Source: a virus
DNA: 30,172 nucleotides
Virus record (IMG/VR): IMGVR_UViG_3300037099_000343
Span: 1 to 30,172 of that record
Direction: 5' to 3' (one strand)
The notes under the pieces: model-generated
Told to the model about the DNA's origin: nothing
Databases searched by the model: none
Seen by the model: the letters and a program-made list of their open reading frames with translations, nothing else
In this document: positions 15,171 to 22,818 of the stretch, piece by piece
Layout: every line of letters starts with the position of its first letter
How positions within the stretch are numbered: the stretch's first letter is position 1
Program-made: the position numbers and the translations under genes

Positions 15171-16043
15171 TTATTTCATCCGGGTAAACCAGTAATGGAT
15201 ATATCCCGCTGCCATAGTTGTTCCGCCGCTGCCGGTGTAGGAAATCGTTGTCGCATTGGAGCCTGTAACGATATAACCAAGATAGGTTTTTCCGCCCACA
15301 AGATCGACATTGGCCGAATCCGTACCGGTCGTGCTCGAGTATAGAAACGAACCGTAAGTGCTGGCCGGAACATACTGGCCATTTGTCCCCTTTGTAGATA
15401 CGGCTGTGTCCGCAACATATCCCGCCGTGGTCATCAGCAATCCGGTAATAAAGCCGGTTGCGCTGCCGTTGGGCTGAGTGGATAATAGACCTACAGCAAG
15501 AGTCTTGGCCGAATCCGTGGTAACCACCTGCACACGAACATCACCAACAAAAGTATCGGGCACAAAAGAAACTCCGGTGGAAGTCTCAGACGTGGACGGC
15601 GCAAACCATATAATGCCGTGATGAGGCATGTTGGGCGTCTCATCAATGACAATGGTGTGCATGTTGAGCGAAAATCCCTTCACAACCGCAGTGTAGCCTC
15701 CGTTGGTGTCCGTGACGATAATATCAACGGTTGTATTGGCGTTCCGGAACTTAATGAGACCGTTGCCGCCGGTCGTCGCCGCAAAGACAGTGGGAGTCAC
15801 CGGATTAGTGACCGATGTATAGGAATTATCCGCGTATTTTGTCAGGGTGGAAATCGTGGAAGTTCCCGCATCCAGAACCTGATAGGTTATTCCCGTGGTA
15901 ATGGGCGTCAGGCCGACATTGCCTATAGTGGTATTATCCCGTTTTACAACCGACGCGTAAAAATCATTATACGCGAAGGCGGGCAGCGTAAATACTGCCA
16001 TCAACATAAAAATCAAACTGATTAACCAAAATTGTTTCTTCAT
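15171..16043 (-). CDS. exported beta-rich protein in the capsid region, unknown
   Basis: 290 residues. Of three in-frame ATGs, 16043 has the proper GGAGG spacing of five bases. Residues 1-24 form a strong signal peptide (LPAFA cut). The mature part is Thr/Gly/Val-rich, cysteine-free and probably beta-sandwich. Around residues 30-125 there is an Ig-like/carboxypeptidase-regulatory feel (NGLIKFRNANTTVDIIVTDT), and the C-terminal half is rich in short strands (SYTGSGGTTMAAGYIHYW). Place and composition would suit a capsid decoration protein, but the export signal argues against simple cytoplasmic assembly. No family recognised. Confidence 0.6.
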   Translation of the reverse strand: MKKQFWLISLIFMLMAVFTLPAFAYNDFYASVVKRDNTTIGNVGLTPITTGITYQVLDAGTSTISTLTKYADNSYTSVTNPVTPTVFAATTGGNGLIKFRNANTTVDIIVTDTNGGYTAVVKGFSLNMHTIVIDETPNMPHHGIIWFAPSTSETSTGVSFVPDTFVGDVRVQVVTTDSAKTLAVGLLSTQPNGSATGFITGLLMTTAGYVADTAVSTKGTNGQYVPASTYGSFLYSSTTGTDSANVDLVGGKTYLGYIVTGSNATTISYTGSGGTTMAAGYIHYWFTRMK

Positions 16044-16067
16044 CATATCCTCCATAAAATGTGTTGT

Positions 16068-16727
16068 TTAAGGTGTATACGCCGTGGAATTATTGCCGTA
16101 CTGATTCCCGTGGCAATCTTCAATCACCATGAGAATCGCGGCCGTGTACCACAACGCCGTGTAATTTGTGTCTGTTACGGTTGAATCCCGGTCAAGTAAC
16201 TGTGTCAGCACTTGAATTGAATTAACGATCGCCGCCAGGCAATCAATCAAATGATGCTGATCCGTCATTCCCTGCGGATTGAACCAATACGTATTTCCAT
16301 TTCCAAGGGTGTTCCCTCCTTCGCCCGTCACCATCCAGAGATAAAGAGCCGCATAGGCTCTATCGTTGTATTGAGGTGGAGTGGATTGTTGAAGACCGTC
16401 CGTATCCAGTTGCGCCGTCAGCGTATTCATCATATCGAATATCTGATAGAGCATGGCGTTTAAGCCTTTATCTGAAATTCCTGTCGGTCTGACATCCTGC
16501 CAATACCTGTCTTTGGATGCTATGTAGTTACTTACCGTGTTGCCGCGCGAATCCTCGATCTTTCCGTTGAATTTCGCCGTGAAGCAGTTCGCCAGATGTG
16601 TCGTGTGATTCACGCCGGCATCGGCATCGAGCTTGGTGCAAATCCCCTGTATCGCCGCCACGATCATATAAAGCAGGTCAACAAGGTTGCGTTGAGATAA
16701 CCCCTGTGGTTTTATCTGAGCTTCCAT
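16068..16727 (-). CDS. triple-repeat helical phage protein, unknown
   Basis: 219 residues built from three copies of a ~60-residue unit spaced about 72 apart (starting near residues 8, 82 and 152). Each opens with P-x-G-(L/I/M)-(S/T) and runs into a helix: LVDLLYMIVAAIQGICTKLD, LNAMLYQIFDMMNTLTAQLD and LIDCLAAIVNSIQVLTQLLD. Repeats 1 and 3 both end IED-x-(R/H)GN. The pattern is probably helical with an internal pseudo-threefold arrangement. No family recognised. It starts four bases after 16732..17349 and is presumably a virion component from position. Confidence 0.6.
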   Translation of the reverse strand: MEAQIKPQGLSQRNLVDLLYMIVAAIQGICTKLDADAGVNHTTHLANCFTAKFNGKIEDSRGNTVSNYIASKDRYWQDVRPTGISDKGLNAMLYQIFDMMNTLTAQLDTDGLQQSTPPQYNDRAYAALYLWMVTGEGGNTLGNGNTYWFNPQGMTDQHHLIDCLAAIVNSIQVLTQLLDRDSTVTDTNYTALWYTAAILMVIEDCHGNQYGNNSTAYTP

Positions 16728-16731
16728 AATT

Positions 16732-17349
16732 CTAGACCTCGTCCTCGGTCAGAGTTGTTGCCTCTCCGCCGGTATCCTGAGTTGATTCACCGGCTATAAA
16801 TGCCGCCTCGCGCTCAAGTTGTAACTTCGGATTTATAATCTGCTCAAATACGCGCTTAAGACGCTGATCCTGCGCCGTATCCAAAAACAAATAATTGGAA
16901 TCGACGAGAATACGTTTGCCTTTATCATCATATTTAAAGCAGAGTTGAGCGCGGACGTTGTGCGATGGAACGATTGCGCAGTAGAATTCTTTGCCGCCGA
17001 CTTCCACAATGCGGTCAAAGACAACTTCGGTGTTTTCGTTTTCCTCATAATCCCTGACAAAACGGGCATGAGTGTTTTTGACCTGCTCAAAAGTTCCATC
17101 CTTCGTTTTCACTTTCCGGTTTGAGGGATCTAGCCGGACGGCCACGGTAGGATTAAGAGCCACCACATAGGCCAGATACGTTTCCGCCCCGCCTATAGTG
17201 ACCTTCTTCATGGGATATCCGTCAAACGGACGCGAAACACGCGCCGCCGCAAGCGGTATCGGCTGAAAATTAAGTTCTCCTATCCCTTTCAATGCCTCGT
17301 CCAGTTTCCCTTCTCCCGCGACCGGGTCTATCTTTTTCGGTGCTGCCAT
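16732..17349 (-). CDS. phage structural-region protein, unknown
   Basis: 205 residues, soluble, mixed alpha/beta. It is basic in the first third (RPFDGYPMKKVTIGG) and acidic at the end (STQDTGGEATTLTEDEV). A beta-rich middle contains FVRDYEENENTEVVFDRIVE and FYCAIVPSHNVRAQLCF. There is no signal peptide. It is the first gene after the major capsid gene, a slot often held by head-completion or decoration proteins, but I recognise no family. Confidence 0.55.
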   Translation of the reverse strand: MAAPKKIDPVAGEGKLDEALKGIGELNFQPIPLAAARVSRPFDGYPMKKVTIGGAETYLAYVVALNPTVAVRLDPSNRKVKTKDGTFEQVKNTHARFVRDYEENENTEVVFDRIVEVGGKEFYCAIVPSHNVRAQLCFKYDDKGKRILVDSNYLFLDTAQDQRLKRVFEQIINPKLQLEREAAFIAGESTQDTGGEATTLTEDEV

Positions 17350-17493
17350 AATAGTATTTCCTCAATCTCCCTGTGTTCGGGCGGCGGCAGGGGCGGGAGA
17401 CCCCCTTATCATCTGCACGGCCAGTGCAAACTAGCCGCCATAATCGTTAGTCGTGAATGGTTTTTCTCTTCACTTTTCACCTTTCACTTTTCA
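17350..17493. repeat. intergenic spacer with family D repeat (unit at 17450-17494)
   Basis: The left part, 17350-17449, is unremarkable GC-rich spacer. From 17450 one GTGAA unit is followed by four TTCAC heptads, which run into the TAG stop (17494-17496) of the major capsid gene. No promoter recognised. Confidence 0.7.
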
Positions 17494-18483
17494 CTAATTG
17501 TTAGTCCTGTAAGTCCTGACGGCAATAACCGCGATATCGGCGGCGTTAAACACGTTCTTGCTCACGCCGTAAATCGAGCCGATACAGAAGCCTGCTTTGT
17601 TCTGGTAATCGAAAGTCTTTTCCTCCCAGATTTTCTTCTTGGAATAAGCAATCGAACCCGCGCCAATACCCATAAACAGTGCCGTCGCTCCTGCCAGATT
17701 CGCGCCTGATCCCCAATTAGTGACAGTCGCTACTCTCTGGTGATCGTGAATCGCGCAATTCTTATGAACGCCCAGGGCAATCCCGAAAATGGGATTATCG
17801 TCGCCGCGTTTCTGTGCTTCGCGCTGTGCCTGCGCCCATGCCGCATCACGCTCGGATAAGTCATAAGACTGATCGGGAGCCATGACGATAACGCCGTTCA
17901 TCGCCTTTCCTTTGACCGTGGGGCCAATGATAAGAGGTTTGGCCTTGCGTCCGTAGGTGACGCACTGAGAAATCAGAGACAGAGTCATGTAATTGCCTGC
18001 CGCGATTGTCGCGGTCGTGGTTGCTCCGGTGGGATAAATAACCTTGGTAGGATTATTCCCTAGAGCTGTGAAGATGTCCTGATCGATCTTTGCCGCCATC
18101 CAGCGTTGCAAAAGCTCCTTGGCGTATTCCCTGATCTTGTTATCGGAAACCCGCATTTCGGTTTCACGGCCTGCGGTACGCACTGCATTTCTGATCTGGG
18201 TCAGTGTGATTGAATTGTCGTAAGTAGAAGGCGCTTCTTCGTTGCCTTCCATGATACTGTCATTGGGAACGCCGCCGCCGGAAAGCTCGCGGATCTGCCC
18301 TATGGTTAAAACGTCGCCCTGTTCTTTTTGAAGGTCGGCGAATTCAACGATGATATTGGAATCAGACTCTCCGACAAAACCGTTCTCGTAAAAGTACGAG
18401 CTTGTCTTTGCTTCCATCCACCACCTTTTAGCCCATGCCTTGCGGGTCAAGGCGTTTCCTGTCGTAAATGTAAAATCAGCCAT
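17494..18483 (-). CDS. major capsid protein, N4-gp56 (DUF4043-like) type
   Basis: 329 residues with a GGAG ribosome binding site. The first part follows the family pattern: ALTRKAWAKRWWMEAKTSSY, then NIIVEFADLQKEQGDVLTIG, EGNEEAPSTYDN, and the helix RTAGRETEMRVSDNKIREYA. These are hallmarks of N4-gp56-type HK97-fold capsid proteins. It would form the icosahedral shell on the scaffold encoded just upstream in the transcript. There is no N-terminal delta domain and no signal peptide. The stop codon lies against a family D repeat. Confidence 0.88.
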   Translation of the reverse strand: MADFTFTTGNALTRKAWAKRWWMEAKTSSYFYENGFVGESDSNIIVEFADLQKEQGDVLTIGQIRELSGGGVPNDSIMEGNEEAPSTYDNSITLTQIRNAVRTAGRETEMRVSDNKIREYAKELLQRWMAAKIDQDIFTALGNNPTKVIYPTGATTTATIAAGNYMTLSLISQCVTYGRKAKPLIIGPTVKGKAMNGVIVMAPDQSYDLSERDAAWAQAQREAQKRGDDNPIFGIALGVHKNCAIHDHQRVATVTNWGSGANLAGATALFMGIGAGSIAYSKKKIWEEKTFDYQNKAGFCIGSIYGVSKNVFNAADIAVIAVRTYRTNN

Positions 18484-18523
18484 TTTTATAACTCCTTATG
18501 TGTTGGCCTTCACAAAGAATCAC

Positions 18524-19627
18524 TCAAAAGACACCGGGGTATTTCTCCCTTAATTCTTTCGGAGCGTCTTTTAGAAACGTCTTAAATTCTTTATCCGTCA
18601 TATTATCAATGGCATCGGAGAGTTGGCCTTCAGTCATCGTCAAATAGGATTCAAAACCTGTTGGCTTTCCGTCGCTGGAAACATTGCCGATGGACTTCGC
18701 GCCCGGCTTCGTCATCTTTTCGATGGCGGCTTTAGAGGCTTCGGCAATCTTGGACTGAATGATACTGTCCTTGTTCATCAGGGTGTAGGCGTCTTCCATA
18801 TTGTAATGGCTCTTGCCGTTGGCGATCATCCACTTGGATAAATCCTCATAGACTTTTACCGTTTGCGCTTTTTCCGCGTCCGTGAAATTATCGGACTTGT
18901 TAAAAAGCTCCTTGGCCCTGTTAAAACAAAACTGATTCCTTTCCTGCTCGAAACTCTGCTGAAAATCAGCCTGCCGTTTTGATTCCTTTTCGACTACAGC
19001 CCGTTTGCCCTCTAAGTAATTATTGAGCATAAGGCTTGCCGCGATCGGGTCTTCCTTGGCCACGTCGCCTAATTGCCAGCCGTTATACTTGCCGCCATTG
19101 ACAATCATGGTATTGAAATCTTCCACGTCTGCCGATACTGGCTCGTCTTTCTTTACCGGCGGCGCGTAGTTTGCCGGTTTTTCATCGGGATAAAGCTCAA
19201 AAAACTTTTCCGCTCCTAACTCTTTGAGAAGGTTTAATTTTCTGCTTGTTTCTTCGGCGGCTTTCTTGGCGCTATCAACTTCAGCGTGTGTCTTTGCAAA
19301 GTTCTTACGCCATCTCTCCACCGGTATCTTTGCGCCTTCGTCGTCAATGAGATACTGCTTGCCGTTCTCCGTGACGAGTTTGACGCCTTCTTGATCTGCT
19401 ATTGCTTTTTCCTCTGTTGACAATTCGGCGGGTTTGTCATCAATCACGGTTTTGGAAGCGTCCTGAGCAGCCTTATCAGCAGCTGTCTTGTCGGCTTCAA
19501 GTTCTTCCGGGCTTTTTCCGGCGCCCTCATCCGTCTTTATTGGATCGTCAACAATAGCCGGTGCTTCTCCCAAAGCCTCCAGCTCTTCTTTGCTGAATTC
19601 CTCTTTTGCAAAATCTCCCGGTCCCAT
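18524..19627 (-). CDS. phage scaffolding protein
   Basis: 367 residues with AAGGAGAGG before ATG 19627. It is very acidic and helical, with an Ala/Lys/Glu/Asp-rich disordered N-terminus (residues 1-75), a small domain around residues 78-112 (GVKLVTENGKQYLIDDEGAK) and coiled-coil stretches. It ends in a charged helical tail (KEFKTFLKDAPKELREKYPG). It lies directly between portal and major capsid, the usual place for a scaffold, and its length and charge fit. A strong terminator precedes it, so it may need its own promoter; I found no clear -35/-10 pair in 19628-19709. Confidence 0.72.
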   Translation of the reverse strand: MGPGDFAKEEFSKEELEALGEAPAIVDDPIKTDEGAGKSPEELEADKTAADKAAQDASKTVIDDKPAELSTEEKAIADQEGVKLVTENGKQYLIDDEGAKIPVERWRKNFAKTHAEVDSAKKAAEETSRKLNLLKELGAEKFFELYPDEKPANYAPPVKKDEPVSADVEDFNTMIVNGGKYNGWQLGDVAKEDPIAASLMLNNYLEGKRAVVEKESKRQADFQQSFEQERNQFCFNRAKELFNKSDNFTDAEKAQTVKVYEDLSKWMIANGKSHYNMEDAYTLMNKDSIIQSKIAEASKAAIEKMTKPGAKSIGNVSSDGKPTGFESYLTMTEGQLSDAIDNMTDKEFKTFLKDAPKELREKYPGVF

Positions 19628-19709
19628 AATTCCTCTCCTTCAATCGCATGGCCTTACGGTTGCCACGGTAACCGGTATCTCAGACATTTAAAGCCCGTCC
19701 GGAAGGCAT

Positions 19710-19747
19710 AAAAAAAAGACGGCAACCCTTTCGGATTAGCCGCCTTT
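19710..19747 (-). terminator. rho-independent terminator between portal and scaffold genes
   Basis: On the minus strand, AGGCGGC-T-AATCC pairs with GGGTTGCCGTCT across a GAAA tetraloop (12-13 pairs, some G-T, one bulged base), followed by eight T. It ends the terminase-portal transcript just before the scaffold/capsid unit, or acts as an attenuator. Confidence 0.85.
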
Positions 19748-19777
19748 AATTTCGTGTGGTGATTGAAACGTAAGCTG

Positions 19778-19864
19778 TTATTTAATAAGTTCCTGTAACA
19801 TCCTTTCAATGCCCTTGAGGGCTTTTAATATCTCAATGATAATTTTCTTCTGCACGTCCGTCAT
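19778..19864 (-). CDS. 28-residue helical peptide upstream of the terminator
   Basis: ATG 19864 to TAA 19778, with GGTAGG upstream. The peptide is one Lys/Glu/Ile/Leu-rich amphipathic helix (VQKKIIIEILKALKGIERML). It lies after the portal gene, and its stop is 30 bases before the terminator stem. It may be a genuine tiny phage protein or a leader peptide. It is too short for homology judgement. Confidence 0.4.
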   Translation of the reverse strand: MTDVQKKIIIEILKALKGIERMLQELIK

Positions 19865-19889
19865 GCCCTACCCTTTTACAACTTTCTTC

Positions 19890-20004
19890 TGTCATTACGA
19901 GCCGCGCCTCGCGCGGCGTGGTAATCCCATGTCTTGCGAGATTGCCACGGCTCCCAAGGGTCGCCTCGCAATGACAATTTTTTAATGTCCTCCGCTGGCG
20001 GAGG
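19890..20004. repeat. inverted pair of family C repeats plus family E
   Basis: Family C is at 19890-19928, a second copy in reverse orientation is at 19936-19977, and E is at 19989-20004. The reverse copy is identical over about 39 bases to 13269-13308. They lie between the portal stop and the 28-residue ORF. The rest of 19628-20051 is the terminator, the short ORF and the scaffold leader. Confidence 0.85.
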
Positions 20005-20051
20005 TGGCGCAACGCGCCGGAGGTGGAAACGCTTTCAATACTGCCATATTC

Positions 20052-22007
20052 CTACCCCTTTATATTCCCGCTTCTGGCAACCATCATCTGCATCTGCTGC
20101 TGTTTCTCCTGCTGCAACATTATCTTTGCCTTGTCCGCATTCGGGTCATCAATGTAATCAAGTGCTATCTCAGGCGGATAAATACCGGCCTTCACCATTT
20201 CCATAGCATCCAGCCGTTTCGCCATCCTGTTTGTCGGTGTCGTAGAACCGGCGACAATCTTGATATGCAGACCTTCCAGATCAATCGGCGGGTCTTTGGT
20301 AATGTCCGCCGGACGAACCTGATCTACAGCCGCGATCCACTTGGCCTGAATATCGTTGGGATCGGGCGGAACGGTCTCTCCCGTATTAGGGTCAATCTGC
20401 TTGTCCTTTTCAGGCTGCCAGTTGCTTACTTCATCCGGATCAATCAGACGCTCCCACATCTGGCGGGGCCAGTGACGAAGCATCAAAGCAAATATAACCT
20501 TTGCCGTTTTCTCAATGGTTGATTCCACCACGCCTAAGAACGGCGTTGACATCATTCCCGCCTGATCCTGAAGGGCGATAACCAGCTTGCCGGAATCAAC
20601 GCCCGGCGGAAGCTTCCCCTTCATGACTTCCTGCATATCGAATTCATCATTGAGAGCCACCTCGTCGCGCTGCTCCATCGCCATCAGTTCTGAAGAAGTC
20701 GTACCTGGCAGCAATCGCGAAGGCGGAAACGGAGCGTCTTTGGGAACCTTCAGACTGTCGCCGTACTTGGGGTCGTTCTCCCACTTGCAGCCCTCAGTCA
20801 TCATGACAGGCGCGTCAATGTTTTTTGAAATGACATAAACCGTCTGCGTGCGGCGTTTATTGCGGCTCTTTGATATTTCGATTGCCCTGTAAGTCGGCCC
20901 TACAAAATAGCCGCTATAGGAACGGTCATGGCCTATTAACAGCTTCGGAATAACCGGATCACCGTCGGAATCCAGACCGTAAGGATTTGTTTCTTCGGAG
21001 ATAAGTTTCTTTCCCACAATAATACGCTGTTTTCTGACTTCGGTAACTTTCTCTTTGTAAGTGGCATCCAGGCCGAATTGCTTCAATTCTTCCACGGCGG
21101 CTTTAGCTTCCTTGCTCGTATCAAAATCAAACTTCTCGACGGCGGACGTCTGCGGGTTAACCGTCATAACGGAGTAGGCTTTCTCCTTCTTGATCAGCCA
21201 CGCTTCTATCTCATAAACATCTGCGTCCTCGGCGGGATCGTTCTCAACGCGGCTGTCCTTGTCCTCTGAGGTCTGCATGCGGGCGTATTCGTCCTCTCCG
21301 GGGTGACCGGCGGAAGATTCACCCTCCTCTGAATCCATCGGAACCATGTTAAACTCAAGGTCGTCATCCGTGACATCGTAATTGGCTTTGGCATATTCCC
21401 GCGTAATCAGATGAGCCTTGATAATATGCGAATCCACCTTTGTGGCAAGCCGGGACTTCTTGTCGAAATAGTAATCCAGCGGATTATCGGAGAGGAAAAT
21501 AATCTTTCCGAACTTGCCTTTGGATTCATCGAACTTGACATCGATCACGCCAAGCGAACCCGTCTTGCATTCCTTCACCACATCAAACAAGACTTCGCCG
21601 CCGTTATTCTGCCCCCACACAAAATCGAACCCGCGCTTGAGCAGCTCCGCAACGTACAAATCAGACGAACCTATGGGCTTGACATTAATCCCCGGCTTAT
21701 TGGCCGTAGCCACTGCCGCAGACCCCTGAATCCCCTTACTTACATCATTGATTGCAATAGGAATCTGCCCGCGATTAATCATCTGATTCTTTTCATCGTC
21801 AGACCACAAGGCGTCCTTTTTCCCCCAGGCCACTTCCCAACCGCGCTTATAGACCTGTTTCTCCCAATCCTGACGGTCGGTGTCTTCCTTATACCGTTTC
21901 AAAAGGCGATAGACTTCAACAACCTTATCATCCGCGCCGGATTCCTGTATTTTCTTGATATTGATTCCCGAAGTGGGAGTTATAGATGTCTTGTCTTGAT
22001 TTTCCAT
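20052..22007 (-). CDS. P22-like portal protein
   Basis: 651 residues, the usual size. Family features are the N-terminal helix (DDKVVEVYRLLKRYKEDTDR), KNQMINRGQIPIAINDVSK, the wing (NPLDYYFDKKSRLATKVDSH) and the long stem segment around GPTYRAIEISKSRNKRRTQT. A Q/M-rich helical C-terminal barrel follows (IMLQQEKQQQMQMM). It forms the dodecameric DNA channel at one capsid vertex, binds terminase during packaging and the adaptor (11685..12620) afterwards. An acidic insertion near residues 215-255 (EEGESSAGHPGEDEYARM) is probably a surface loop. Confidence 0.88.
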   Translation of the reverse strand: MENQDKTSITPTSGINIKKIQESGADDKVVEVYRLLKRYKEDTDRQDWEKQVYKRGWEVAWGKKDALWSDDEKNQMINRGQIPIAINDVSKGIQGSAAVATANKPGINVKPIGSSDLYVAELLKRGFDFVWGQNNGGEVLFDVVKECKTGSLGVIDVKFDESKGKFGKIIFLSDNPLDYYFDKKSRLATKVDSHIIKAHLITREYAKANYDVTDDDLEFNMVPMDSEEGESSAGHPGEDEYARMQTSEDKDSRVENDPAEDADVYEIEAWLIKKEKAYSVMTVNPQTSAVEKFDFDTSKEAKAAVEELKQFGLDATYKEKVTEVRKQRIIVGKKLISEETNPYGLDSDGDPVIPKLLIGHDRSYSGYFVGPTYRAIEISKSRNKRRTQTVYVISKNIDAPVMMTEGCKWENDPKYGDSLKVPKDAPFPPSRLLPGTTSSELMAMEQRDEVALNDEFDMQEVMKGKLPPGVDSGKLVIALQDQAGMMSTPFLGVVESTIEKTAKVIFALMLRHWPRQMWERLIDPDEVSNWQPEKDKQIDPNTGETVPPDPNDIQAKWIAAVDQVRPADITKDPPIDLEGLHIKIVAGSTTPTNRMAKRLDAMEMVKAGIYPPEIALDYIDDPNADKAKIMLQQEKQQQMQMMVARSGNIKG

Positions 22008-22016
22008 GTTTACCTG

Positions 22017-22310
22017 TTAAATATCAACTTTTTGTATTGTTCTCCGTGTTTCATCAATAGCGGCATTAATCGCGTCCAGCGATCCCTTTAACATTGCGAA
22101 ATATTCAGGATAAGATCGGACGATTTCTTTAGTACGGTCACCTTCTTCCGCTTCCAGTGGACTCATAATGATTAGCCGGTTTAATTTATCTCCCGCGAAT
22201 TTACTTAAATCGTTTGCTTTGTCCCTCATTCTTTCGCATAAATTTTTAATGTCCTCTGCCGCTGATACTCTTGTCGCTGAAACACATCCTGTCTGTACTT
22301 GTCCGTTCAT
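22017..22310 (-). CDS. small helical phage protein, unknown
   Basis: 97 residues from ATG 22310, chosen for GGGAGGAATT directly upstream. Soluble and mostly helical (AEDIKNLCERMRDKANDLSK, AINAAIDETRRTIQKVDI), with the look of a short coiled coil. It lies nine bases before the portal gene. No family recognised. A packaging or portal-assembly helper is possible from position only. Confidence 0.55.
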   Translation of the reverse strand: MNGQVQTGCVSATRVSAAEDIKNLCERMRDKANDLSKFAGDKLNRLIIMSPLEAEEGDRTKEIVRSYPEYFAMLKGSLDAINAAIDETRRTIQKVDI

Positions 22311-22332
22311 AATTCCTCCCTTTTTTCTCCCG

Positions 22333-22818
22333 TTAAGTTTTATAATTTCCAGGCACAAATGATGTTGCCTGCTGATATTTATACGCGAAAGCTACCATGA
22401 ACCGCTGCCACATCAAAAGAGCGCCTTCCCCGATAACCTCAACATGAATCTCTCCCTGCTGCTGCTCAAAGAACGCATCCAATACCGTAAATTTTATGAC
22501 CGCCAGTTGCCTGTCTGATAAATCCTTCAGACGGTAATTCGGCGTCCGAATATAAACATACCGGTCATAATACGGATTGATCGCCAGCGGAGAACACTCT
22601 GCGATTTTGTACCCCACAACGACACCGTCACATTCAACCGTCATAATCGCATCCGGGTCTTTCTTGCGGTAAAGTCCCTTGGCCATCATAATGTCCGCGC
22701 TCTCGTTGGGATGTTCCACCGTGTGCCGTAATTCGTTACAGGCTTCAAGCAAACGGCCATCAAGTTTAACGACTTCCTTTGTGCGCTCTAATCGCTGCTT
22801 ATGCGTCAACTTGCCCAT
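22333..22818 (-). CDS. phage protein of the packaging module, unknown
   Basis: 161 residues from ATG 22818, with GAGGGGG upstream. It overlaps the end of the large terminase gene by 13 bases, so translation is probably coupled. The N-terminus is a charged helix (LTHKQRLERTKEVVKLDGRL). The middle alternates strands and helices (TVECDGVVVGYKIAECS, YYDRYVYIRTPNYRLKDL). The C-terminus is aromatic (LLMWQRFMVAFAYKYQQA). No motif recognised. The mixed alpha/beta pattern could suit a small enzyme such as an acetyltransferase-fold protein, but this is speculative. Confidence 0.55.
   Translation of the reverse strand: MGKLTHKQRLERTKEVVKLDGRLLEACNELRHTVEHPNESADIMMAKGLYRKKDPDAIMTVECDGVVVGYKIAECSPLAINPYYDRYVYIRTPNYRLKDLSDRQLAVIKFTVLDAFFEQQQGEIHVEVIGEGALLMWQRFMVAFAYKYQQATSFVPGNYKT

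Noticed and set aside
20004-20522. 172-codon plus-strand frame opposite the portal gene
   Set aside because: Antisense to a confident portal protein, Arg/His/Leu-rich like other shadow frames, no family features.
21411-22091. 226-codon plus-strand frame opposite the portal gene
   Set aside because: The long open frame is a by-product of portal codon use; no start signal or motif.
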